Shown in pieces: positions 51,290 to 64,000 of a stretch of 64,000 bases of DNA (position 1 is the first letter of the stretch; each line of letters begins with the position of its first letter). Under the pieces are notes generated by a model. It had not been told where the DNA came from. It saw only the letters and a list, made by a program, of their open reading frames with translations, and ran no database searches. The position numbers and the translations under genes were made by a program. Origin of the DNA: Microcebus murinus (Eukaryota; Chordata; Mammalia; Primates; Cheirogaleidae); contig NC_134109.1 of the NCBI RefSeq assembly GCF_040939455.1, forward strand, positions 69,666,501 through 69,730,500, read 5' to 3'.

Positions 51290-51660
51290 TTTTCATAAGT
51301 ACTTTGTAATTTTCACTTCTTTTTGTCATTTCTCTGTTCAGAACACTTCAGGTCACCCCACTGCATACCAAACATGGTCTATGTGGTTTAGCTGTGGATT
51401 CAATCCCTCAGTGTGCAGCTTCCCTTTCCAACCTTTCCCCCACCACTTACATCCTCTACTCACCCTGAGCTGCACCCTGATGGTCTTAGCCCCATTTGCA
51501 TGCTTTCCTATGCTTGTTACTGTTCTATCCATGTAACAAACACTCTTTTGCTCCTAAAATCCTATTGTCTTTGAGGCTCACCTCAAATTCTGCTTTGCCA
51601 TTATCATTATAGCTAGAAAAGGTCTTGCTATCATTTAAATCTCTAGAAACACTTTGTTAC
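51290..51660 (+). repeat. L2 fragment
   Basis: The pyrimidine-rich run with CTGCACCCTGATGGTCTTAG, CTTTGAGGCTCACCTCAAAT and GCTTTGCCATTATCATTATA is laid out like the L2 3' half. Moderate divergence. Confidence 0.5.
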
Positions 51661-51669
51661 AAGTTCTTT

Positions 51670-52016
<347 letters not shown>

Positions 52017-52202
52017 TTAAGGTGCTTGCCAGGCAGGCCTTGAAGTGTCATCACAGTACTAGGAAGTATGTTTGATCCTATCTACGACATCAGAGGCTCT
52101 TGGAGGGGAAAAGGTTGTAAAGCAGGTGTTCTCAACCTTCTTTAGTCTCAGGGCTGCTTTACTTGATTAACACTATTTGAGGGCTCCAAATGGCTTTTGT
52201 TT

Positions 52203-52527
<325 letters not shown>

Positions 52528-52631
52528 TCCAAATGGCTTTTGTTTATTAGAGTTTTATCTATTGCTATTTCCCATATTAAAAATTAAACCTGAGAAAATT
52601 TTAAAATATTTGCTTCTTAATTCACTTCCTT

Positions 52632-52788
52632 TTCCTTAGAGATAAGGTCTTGCTCTGTTGCCCAGGTTGGAGTACAGCAGTGCCATGATAGCTCACTGTA
52701 GCCTTGAATTCCTGGGCTCACGTGATGCTCCTGCCTCAGCCTCCCAACTTACAAGTGTGAGCCACCTATGAATTAATCCAGCCCTATT
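52632..52788 (-). repeat. Partial old Alu
   Basis: GAGATAAGGTCTTGCTCTGT to ACAAGTGTGAGCCACC with the centre deleted. Confidence 0.8.
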
Positions 52789-53139
52789 AATTCATTTTTT
52801 AAAAGCCCTTTGCATGTTAACATAAACAATACAGCTTAATGAAAAATAACTGTATTTTCCAAAACAAAAAAAATTTGTTTGAGAAGAGTGGCATTGTTTT
52901 ATATTTTGGCAAATCTCCTTGATGTCTGGCTTAATAGAAGACAACTGGATTCTTGTATCTGCTTCTCTCTGCAGTGATATGTGGCTTAGGTTGAGGTAAA
53001 TGAAGAGAGTCTGTACTCACAGACATGCAAGAGGTCCTTGGACCACATTTTGGGAAACGCTGTCATAAAAGAGAAAGTACTGACTGGGAATCAGAAGAAC
53101 TGCATTCTTATTTCTGGCCCTTTCATTTAATTGATACAT

Positions 53140-53343
53140 GACTTTGTTCCAGACACACAACCTCTGTTTTCTCGTCTATAAAATAGGTATGTTTACCTAT
53201 TTTATATTTACCTATATTTAACTATTTTATAGGTATATTTACCTATTATATAGGTATATTTACCTCACAAGATTATGTGCTAAGGATTAAGTGAAGTAAT
53301 ATATTTAAAGTGCCCGGCATGTGGTAGAGTTTGATAAATATTG
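53140..53343 (+). repeat. MIR with an internal TTTACCTATTTTATA-like expansion
   Basis: The flanks are MIR (AACCTCTGTTTTCTCGTCTA before, GTGCCCGGCATGTGGTAGAG after). Between them, 53186-53264, lie four or five imperfect copies of a TATTTACCTATTATA-like unit. Confidence 0.75.
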
Positions 53344-53528
53344 GCCTCATGAGCAGGATTATTGCTATGAGGCAAGAGTAATTGCTGAAGGTTGGACAAC
53401 AATAGATGCCTACAAAGAAGGAGGAGTGCCTTGGTTAGGCCTTCAAAAGAAAGGACATAAACAAGCAGAAAAACCAAAGACAGGTTACAGGTTTTATGTA
53501 TTTTCTTTTCTTTCTTTCTTTCTTTTTG

Positions 53529-53668
53529 TTTTTTTTTTAGAGACGAGGTCTCACTATGTTGCCCAGGCTAGTCTCCAAGTGCAGGACTCAAGCAATCCTC
53601 CCACCTTAGCCTCCTGAGTACCTGGGACTACAGGAGTGCCACAGTGCGTGCCACTGTGGCTGGCAACA
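53529..53668 (-). repeat. Alu monomer fragment
   Basis: T run, GAGACGAGGTCTCACTATGT and TGCCACTGTGGCTGGC form a single arm. Confidence 0.75.
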
Positions 53669-53689
53669 CATTTTTTAAAATGTTGTCCC

Positions 53690-53985
53690 TGTAATATAAA
53701 CAAGCTCATGATACAAAATTTGGAAAATACGATTTTTTCCACATAGTTGAAGTCATTCTGTATGCAAAATTTGTAATCTGTGTCACTTAATGGCATATCA
53801 TGAATATTTCTCAATGTTATTAAATTTTCTTTGACAACATTGATTTTAACGGCTGCTTAAGATTTCATTGCATGGATGATTTATTTAACCATATCCCTAT
53901 AGGATATCTAAATTGTTGTTTTACATTTTTTGTAATTATAAAAAATGCTACACTAAGCATTTCTCTTAATTAATCTTTGTCCCAG
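53690..53985 (+). repeat. Old LINE-like fragment
   Basis: TTAACGGCTGCTTAAGATTTCATTGCATGG (here 53849-53878) and TTATTTAACCATATCCCTAT match the same old repeat type as at 37270 and 46290 (quoted pieces: TTAACGGCTGCTTAAGATTT, CATTGCATGG). Confidence 0.5.
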
Positions 53986-54039
53986 TTTGTTAAGATTGTC
54001 TAGGCTAGCTTTCTAAAAGGCAAATTATAGATGATATGT

Positions 54040-54275
54040 CTTATGGTTAAGATCAAAGGCTCTGGAATCACTTGACCTAGGTTTGCACCCCATCTAACAC
54101 CCTTCTTTGGAGGGCAAGTCACTTAACCTCTTTAAGCCTTAGTTCTTTCACCTATGTAAGAATAACACTTCTTATCTCACAGGGTTCTTGTGAAGATTTA
54201 GGGTCCTTGTGAATGCAAAGTGCTTTACATAGAACCTGACACAATATACGAACTCCATAAATGTTAACTGTCATT
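54040..54275 (+). repeat. MIR, nearly full length
   Basis: GGCTCTGGAATCACTTGACC, GGCAAGTCACTTAACCTCTT, CTCACAGGGTTCTTGTGAAG and AACTCCATAAATGTTAACTG come in MIR order. Confidence 0.88.
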
Positions 54276-54295
54276 ATTATCACAAATTAAGTTCA

Positions 54296-54329
54296 TATAC
54301 ATATATATATGTATATATATATATATTTT
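54296..54329. repeat. (AT)n-rich microsatellite
   Basis: ATATACATATATATATGTAT and further AT units lead into a T run and an Alu fragment. Confidence 0.9.
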
Positions 54330-54334
54330 TTTTT

Positions 54335-54446
54335 TGTTTTTTAAAGAGACAGGATCTTGCTATGCAGTTCGGGACTCAAACTCCTGGGCTCAAGCCATCC
54401 TGCTGCCATAGGCTCCCCTGGGTAGCTGGCACCACCGTGCCTGGCT
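54335..54446 (-). repeat. Partial Alu
   Basis: T run, AGAGACAGGATCTTGCTATG and CACCGTGCCTGGCT; one arm only. Confidence 0.75.
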
Positions 54447-54639
54447 TTAAGTTTGTATATTTAATCATACCCATGTATACACATACAACTGGTCTGTTTC
54501 TGGGGCATTGGTTTGGCTCTTTTATTCTGTCTATTCTTATACTAACTGCAATTATAACCCTTTATCTTTATATTACTTGTTTCATAATGAGTTTGAGGTA
54601 AAGAGCTAAAAATATAGACAGTTCTCTTTTTTTCCTCTG

Positions 54640-54954
54640 TGTTTGCTTTTCTCATCTGATTTTTATTGCAGATGAACAGTAGAATTATTTTATCAAGTAA
54701 CAAAAGATTCCATTAGAACTGTGATTGAATGTTGTAAAAGTGAAATTAATTTGGTAAAAATTGACATCTTTATAAGATTCATTTTTTTCTAAGATTATGG
54801 CTTATTTCTCCATTTTTCAGTCTTCTATCTTTCTACAGAATTTTATAATTTTCTTAATATAGGTGTCTCATATTTTTCAGCAAGCATACAACTAAGTATT
54901 TTATGGTGATGTTACTATCAACATTGTGAATGGGGAAAATACTAATCACAATAA
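54640..54954 (-). repeat. Old L1 ORF2 fragment, antisense
   Basis: TTGGTAAAAATTGACATCTT, CAGTCTTCTATCTTTCTACA and GCATACAACTAAGTATTTTA follow the antisense of the L1 ORF2 end. The same L1 seems to resume at 55600. Confidence 0.6.
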
Positions 54955-55203
54955 CTAATATATATTGAAGGCTTATTATGTGCAGGGTAGATTCTAAGTA
55001 CTTTACTATATTACTAATTACTACACTATATTAACTAATTTAATCCTCATAACAACTTTATAAGAACTATTATTTACATTCTCATTTTGTGGATGAGCAA
55101 ACTGAAGTCAGAGTAACAGGTTAGGGTCAGATGGTTAGTAAATGGATGAACAGGGCTTTAACCTCTTGCCATCTGTCTTAGTAGGCCATGCTCTTAACTA
55201 TCA
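54955..55203 (-). repeat. MIR fragment between two L1 pieces
   Basis: GAAGGCTTATTATGTGCAGG, TTTAATCCTCATAACAACTT, TTTTGTGGATGAGCAAACTG and GACTTTAACCTC-like wording (GGGCTTTAACCTCTTGCCAT) form reverse MIR. Confidence 0.75.
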
Positions 55204-55222
55204 TATTATTGGGATATTTTTT

Positions 55223-55556
55223 TTTTTTTTTTTTTTTTGAGACAGAGTCTCACTTTGTTGTCCAGGCTAGAGTGAGTGCTGTGGCGTCAGCCTAGCTCAC
55301 AGCAACCTCAAACTCCTGGGCTTGAGTGATCCTTCTGCCTCAGCCTCCCGAGTAGCTGGGACTACAGGCATGCGCCACCATGCCCGGCTAATTTTTTTTA
55401 TATATATATCAGTTGGCCAATTAATTTCTTTCTATTTATAGTAGAGACGGGGTCTCGCTCTTGCTCAGGCTGGTTTTGAACTCCTGACCTTGAGCAATCC
55501 GCCCGCCTCGGCCTCCCAAGAGCTAGGATTACAGGCGTGAGCCACAGCGCCCGGCC
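55223..55556 (-). repeat. Alu, full length
   Basis: TTATTGGGATATTTTT at 55206-55221 and 55557-55572. It shares diagnostic changes with the Alu at 56478. Confidence 0.95.
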
Positions 55557-56090
55557 TTATTGGGATATTTTTACTAATTATGTCTTCTAACTTAGTAGAT
55601 AAGAAGGCTACAGATTTATTTTATATTTATCTTGTGTCAAGTAGCTTCTCTGTATTCTATTTTTAATCCTTATCATTCTAAAATTGATTCCCATGGATTT
55701 TCTATGTATACAATCATATCATCTGCAAATGATGATACATTTGCCTCTCCCTTTCCAAAAATTATAACCTCTTTTTTTCTATTTCTAGTCTCCTTATATT
55801 GGATTTTTCAGAATAATATTAAATAACTCAGTGATGAAACTAGACATTCTTGTTTATCTTTACATAAGTTGCTAACTTCATATTAATATATACACATATA
55901 TGAAGAATATTAAGAGTATTAAGAATGTTCATAGAAAATGCAATTGACTTACCATGTCCTCTTCTTTGACAAATAAAAATGGTCAAATGTTTTTCTTTTT
56001 TGGTTTATTTTTGATCTATCATATAAATAAATTTCCTAACACCTAACTTTGTGTTAATTGTTGGGATAAACCCTAATTAGTTATGTTACT

Positions 56091-56402
56091 TTTTTTTTTG
56101 AGACAGAGTCTCATGCCTGTGCTAGAGTGCTGTGGCATCAACCTAGCTCACAGCAACCTCAAACTCCTGGGCTCAAGTGATCCTCCTGTATCAGCCTCCC
56201 GAGTAGCTGGGACTACAGGCATGCGGCACCATGCCCAGCTAATTTTTTCTATATATTTTTAGTTGTTTGGCTAATTTCTTTCTAGAAAGAGCGGGGGTCT
56301 GGCTCTTGCTCAGGCTGGTTTCAAACTCCTGACCTGAGTGATCCCCCTGCCTTGGCCTCCCAGGGTGCTAGGATTCTAGGCGTGAGCCACTGTGCCCAGG
56401 CC
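56091..56402 (-). repeat. Alu, diverged
   Basis: TTATGTTACT before and GGTTATGTTATA after suggest a short target duplication. The linker differs (TTAGTTGTTTGGCTAATTTC). Confidence 0.9.
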
Positions 56403-56477
56403 TGGTTATGTTATATAATTACTATGTTAAAATACTGTTAAGTTTTATTTATTAGTGCTAAATATTTTAGGATTTTT

Positions 56478-56809
56478 TTTTTTTTTTTTTTTTTTTGAGA
56501 CAGAGTCTCGCTTTGTTGCCCAGGCTAGAGTGAGTGCCGTGGCGTCCTAGCTCACAGCAACCTCAAACTCCTGGGCTCGAGTGATCCTTCTGCCTCAGCC
56601 TCCCGGGTAGCTGGGACTACAGGCATGCGCCACCATGCCCGGCTAATTTTTTATATATATATCAGTTGGCCAATTAATTTCTTTCTATTTATAGTAGAGA
56701 CGGGGTCTCGCTCTTGCTCAGGCTGGTTTTGAACTCCTGACCTTGAGCAATCCGCCCGCCTCGGCCTCCCAAGAGCTAGGATTACAGGCGTGAGCCACAG
56801 CGCCCGGCC
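56478..56809 (-). repeat. Alu, full length, close match to the 55223 copy
   Basis: AGGATTTTT lies on both sides. It carries the same CAGTTGGCC, CCCAAGAGCTAGG and CCACAGCGCCC variants as the copy 0.9 kb upstream. Confidence 0.95.
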
Positions 56810-56970
56810 AGGATTTTTACATTTATATCCATAAGTGAGGTTCTATAGCTTTTTTGGGTGCTACTTCTGACAGGTTGTGATGTTAAGTATGTTCTGGGTT
56901 CATAAATTGGGTAGTTTTCCATCTTTTTCTATGTTCAGAACAGTTACTGCTTTCTATTCATTTTGACAGA

Positions 56971-57820
56971 TAAATACTGTATAATAGAGATGACAAGAAA
57001 GAGAATGCAAATCGGCACAGATTATTTTGCCTCAGTAACTCTGCCACTTTTGTAGCTGGAGGACAGCCTTGATTGTGAAGAAGCAATTTGGAGCAGTAGG
57101 AGGGTCAAACGGGCCATTATTGTGGTGTTGAAGAGAGTGGCTGGCTGGGCAGGCACTGAGGTGAACGAAGGCGGGCCTGAGGGGGGAGGCAAATTCTGAG
57201 GGAGGAGGCGAGCACAACACAAGGTGAAAAGAGGGTTTATGATAGGCTGCAGGTGTTTAAGCAAGGACAAAAAACAGAACCTAGTGGAAGAATTGGGCCT
57301 CAAGGTGAGGAATGCTGGCAGGCTCCCTGGGAGGATTATCTGGGAGAGGGTCCTCCCCTCCAAAAGTCTCCTGTGCTCTGGCCTATTGATCATGGGCTCC
57401 TGTTGGAGAGAGTAACATTATTTCTCACCTGGGGTATTTGCCCTTCTGTCCCACCATCTCCCTAACTTCACCTCAGCAAAGGCCTACATCCCACAGAACA
57501 AGTGATTCACATGTTTCTCAGCACACAGGTCGGCTGGAGGGCACAGCAGAGAGAACTGGAGTGTAAGATAGGCTTCACCACCTTTGACTTAATGGCTAGG
57601 GACAAGTCTTATTCAAAGTTCTCTGTTTTTCAATCCTTCCCTTCTCGCTCCTTTACAGCTAGCTTATATAGACAGACTCATGGCATAGGAAAGCACTGTA
57701 GGAAAGGCCTGAGCAATGTGGTATAGAATTACTGACGAATGTTTATCATCATGCTTGCCACAGAGTTGAGGCCATTTTGAATGAAAAAACAAAGACAACA
57801 CACACACATGAAATTCAGCC
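56971..57820. other. Intergenic sequence, unassigned
   Basis: Moderately G+C-rich. The - strand carries a 123-codon open frame (57022-57393) without recognisable domain. The block might be an LTR or other uncharacterised repeat, but I cannot identify ends. Confidence 0.35.
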
Positions 57821-58740
57821 AATGTAAACTTATTTTAAGGTCAGGCAGAAATTCTAGGCACTTTTCACATTAACCTTTTTGAAAATTATTTTAACTGATG
57901 GCAAAACTGACATTACTGTTTCATAGATTTTTTCCTCCCTCCCTCTCACCCATGAGAAGTTAGTTAACAACCAACAGAGCAGCCACCAGCTTGACATCAG
58001 GAGTGAGATGCCGGGAGCCCAGATGGTCCACAACCTAGATTATTAGCTGCTAAAGAAGAAACAACATCTAACAAGTCTTCTGTGAATGCACAACCGGGGC
58101 AGAGAACAGGCAGGCCTCCTCGACAACTCTTTTTCTCTCTCTCTTAAAATGCCAGTGGAGCACTCACCCACTTCCTATGGACAACCACCCACTGAAAAGA
58201 CTTGCAGGGAAGAATTCCAAATAAATTCTATACATACTCCACTCTAACGGAGGGGGTGCATAGTGACTTCCTTCCAAACAGTACAGTACTGAAGGCTGGG
58301 GTGGGAGAAGGGGAGCAGGAGGGAGCGAATCACTTTACAGTGGATAAAGCCAACATCAACAGCCATAAATCATGTTGATAGTATGTACCCTTGATATGAC
58401 GTGATGAAAATGGCACTTTACCTCTGTGATTTTCCTTCTCAAAACGCATAACCCCGGTTTAACCATAATCATCAGACAAATGCCAACAGAGGGGGCATCC
58501 TAAAATATACCTGATGAATACTCATCAAAACTATCAAGGTCATCAAAAACAAGAAACATATGAGAAACTGTCACAGCCAAGAGGAGCCTAAGGAGACATG
58601 ACAACTAAATATAATACGATATCCTGCATGGGATCCTGGAGCAGAAAAAGGTCTGGCAGTGGCAATGATAATAATGATGCTGATAATGGACAAAAGCACA
58701 TCCAACCCTGAAGGCAGGGTTCATGGTACATTATCTTAGT
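57821..58740. other. Intergenic, ending in old L1 3'-UTR-like sequence
   Basis: From about 58390, ATGAAAATGGCACTTTACCT, AGAAACTGTCACAGCCAAGA and GGAGACATGACAACTAAATA recall an old L1 3' end. The earlier part is unassigned. Confidence 0.5.
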
Positions 58741-59628
58741 TCTTTGGTTTTCCGACTTTCATCCTTTTGGGGCACTTACTTTGTACCCAGGGTTCCCCAG
58801 AGTTTATCCTATACACACCCTTTCCTGTTTCCTAGGGCTCTGTCCCCCCATGGGCCATGGTGATCTCATTCTATCTCAGTGCTTTCAGTCACTAGCTTTG
58901 TTCTGCCGACTTCCCAATCTGGTTTAGATCACTGTTCATCCAACTTTCTGTTACACAGCGCCCCCTAGACGTCCAATTCAGCATGACCAAACCCAAACCC
59001 TGATAATCCCTAACTCATTTCTTGTCTCGTTCACTGTGTGGACAGAAGCCTAGGCATCACCCCTGACGTCTCTTTCTCATGGCCCCCCTGCCAGTCATCC
59101 CTGGTTTCTGTCAATGTCTCCGCATAGTGCCTCGTGTACTGTGTTCTTCTCTCCGTCCTCGCTTCTGGGCCCTTAACACCAGTTGGCTCCCTGCCTTCAG
59201 GTTGTTTCCATTTCCCTCCCTAGGTCTTTCTTTGCTTTGTTCTTTTCCCTCATTTCTGTAACAGATGTTGACATGGAAAAATGTAGATCCTCTCAGATCT
59301 CTGCCAGGCAATTTCATGACTCCTGCCCATTGTCATCCCTCACCATTAATTCCTTTTCTCTATCTTGAGGTGTGTGTGTGGTTAGGCGTTTATGTACATC
59401 ATTTTAGACAGAGAATCACTAGGAATTAGTGGCTGAATTACCACAGTGTATTTAAAAATAAAACATAGGCGACAAAGTCCATTTTAATAGCACCAGCCAT
59501 TAACCTAGTTTTCTGTGTTCTTATGGACCTAAGTAATGACCCAAGAAACACCTCTGAAGAGGGAGACGGGAAAAGCTGACAAAACATGGCTGCAGAACTC
59601 AGTCAACTTTAGACCTAAAGATGACAGC
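58741..59628. other. Intergenic, possible ancient repeat remnant
   Basis: The 58980-59260 part is pyrimidine-rich and reads like a reversed copy of the ancient repeat at 10790-12400 (GCCAGTCATCC, ACCAGTTGGCTCCCTGCC). It is weakly supported; the rest shows nothing. Confidence 0.3.
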
Positions 59629-59686
59629 ATCAGAAGATAATGAAGAAACTTTGAACACTGAAGGTAAAGACAGAGTAGAAAATGTT

Positions 59687-59758
59687 GATTGCGACCATTT
59701 ATGTTGCATGAGGAGAAAATGTGATTACAACCATTTATATTGCATGAAGATGCCACAC
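59687..59758. repeat. Tandem duplication, two copies of 36 bp
   Basis: GATTGCGACCATTTATGTTG opens copy one (59687-59722) and GATTACAACCATTTATATTG opens copy two (59723-59758). It abuts the terminator side of the tRNA gene. Confidence 0.85.
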
Positions 59759-59759
59759 G

Positions 59760-59763
59760 AAAA
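59760..59763 (-). terminator. RNA polymerase III terminator of the tRNA gene
   Basis: AAAA on the + strand is a TTTT run on the transcribed strand, 15 nt past the tRNA 3' end. Confidence 0.8.
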
Positions 59764-59778
59764 GAACAGCTGTCTCAC

Positions 59779-59851
59779 CGAGCCAGCCAGGAGTCGAACC
59801 TGGAATCTTCTGATCCGTAGTCAGACGCGTTATCCATTGCGCCACTGGCCC
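59779..59851 (-). tRNA. tRNA-Arg, anticodon ACG
   Basis: The reverse strand gives a 73-nt cloverleaf starting GGGCCAGTGGCGCAATGGA and ending CTGGCTGGCTCG. The acceptor stem pairs GGGCCAG with CTGGCTC (one G-U type step). The anticodon stem TCTGA/TCAGA encloses loop CTACGGA, anticodon ACG (59816-59818 on the + strand), normally modified to ICG to read CGU, CGC and CGA. The T arm CCAGG/CCTGG is perfect. The internal promoters are present: A box TGGCGCAATGG (59834-59844) and B box GGTTCGACTCC (59790-59800). A TTTT terminator follows. No intron is present and CCA is not encoded, as is normal in eukaryotes. The gene looks functional. A tRNA-Arg(ACG) lies beside PRMT5 in human too, as I recall. Confidence 0.96.
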
Positions 59852-59880
59852 TGAGACGACAGTGGTTCTTTCAGTGATAA

Positions 59881-63999
<4,119 letters not shown>

Positions 64000-64000
64000 G

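Larger units (their letters stand above)
55600..56970 (-). repeat. Old L1 ORF2 fragment, antisense, with two Alu insertions
   Basis: GGATTTTCTATGTATACAAT, CATATCATCTGCAAATGATG and, further on, TCATAAATTGGGTAGTTTTC follow the order of antisense L1 ORF2. Alus at 56091 and 56478 split it. It is heavily decayed, with no usable frame. Confidence 0.65.

Noticed and set aside
53321..53520. Frame with YCYEARVIAEGWTTIDAYKEGG, considered as a processed gene fragment
   Set aside because: No match that I can name, no polyA tail or target duplication, and it starts inside a MIR.
57022..57393. 123-codon open frame on the - strand, considered as a retroelement remnant
   Set aside because: The Pro/Leu/Ser-rich translation shows no gag, pol or other domain and I could not find LTR ends.
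58000..58360. 3' UTR-like sequence considered as a processed pseudogene on the - strand
   Set aside because: No open frame, no A tail and no recognised parent gene.

Overview
This window is nuclear DNA of a strepsirrhine primate (lemur, loris or galago group; lemur-like is my best guess). Two things support this. First, the four protein genes read as close orthologues of human 14q11.2 genes and come in the human order. Second, almost all SINEs are Alu elements of a form I associate with strepsirrhines: they carry a long A/T-rich linker containing AATTGGCCAACTAAT between the two arms, and a GCCTAGCTCACAGCAACCTCAAA right-arm signature (given here in two overlapping pieces: GCCTAGCTCACAGC and CACAGCAACCTCAAA). 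The species call is inference from these repeats.

Layout, all protein genes on the + strand: C14orf93 coding exons 639-9987; AJUBA coding exons 15126-22813 behind a large CpG island; HAUS4 CpG-island promoter near 31.7-32.1 kb, with coding exons 34120-40470 and a polyA signal at 40740; and the first nine coding exons of PRMT5 from 60205 to the right edge. PRMT5 is cut at about residue 339, before its catalytic methyltransferase motifs. A tRNA-Arg(ACG) gene lies on the - strand at 59779-59851, head-to-head with PRMT5 about 350 bp from its start codon. I reconstructed every coding exon from GT/AG boundaries with frame closure. The three complete proteins come to 539, 538 and 363 residues.

The rest is intron and intergenic sequence dominated by transposons. 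There are roughly forty Alu copies, many with intact target-site duplications. Older MIR, L2, L1, MaLR LTR, MER5, MER20 and Tigger-like remnants also occur, and several places show insertion within insertion. The AJUBA locus (about 13.6-23.3 kb) is free of SINEs, while the flanks are dense in them.

The genes do not form a pathway. C14orf93 is a poorly understood nuclear-type protein. AJUBA is a LIM scaffold in Hippo signalling and cell adhesion. HAUS4 is an augmin subunit for spindle microtubule branching. PRMT5 is the main symmetric arginine dimethyltransferase. The synteny is ordinary vertebrate linkage. I found no CRISPR array, operon, selfish gene system or other evidently new system. The most useful observations concern promoter architecture (PRMT5/tRNA, AJUBA upstream ORFs), nested repeats, inverted Alu pairs around HAUS4 exons, and small tandem duplications.
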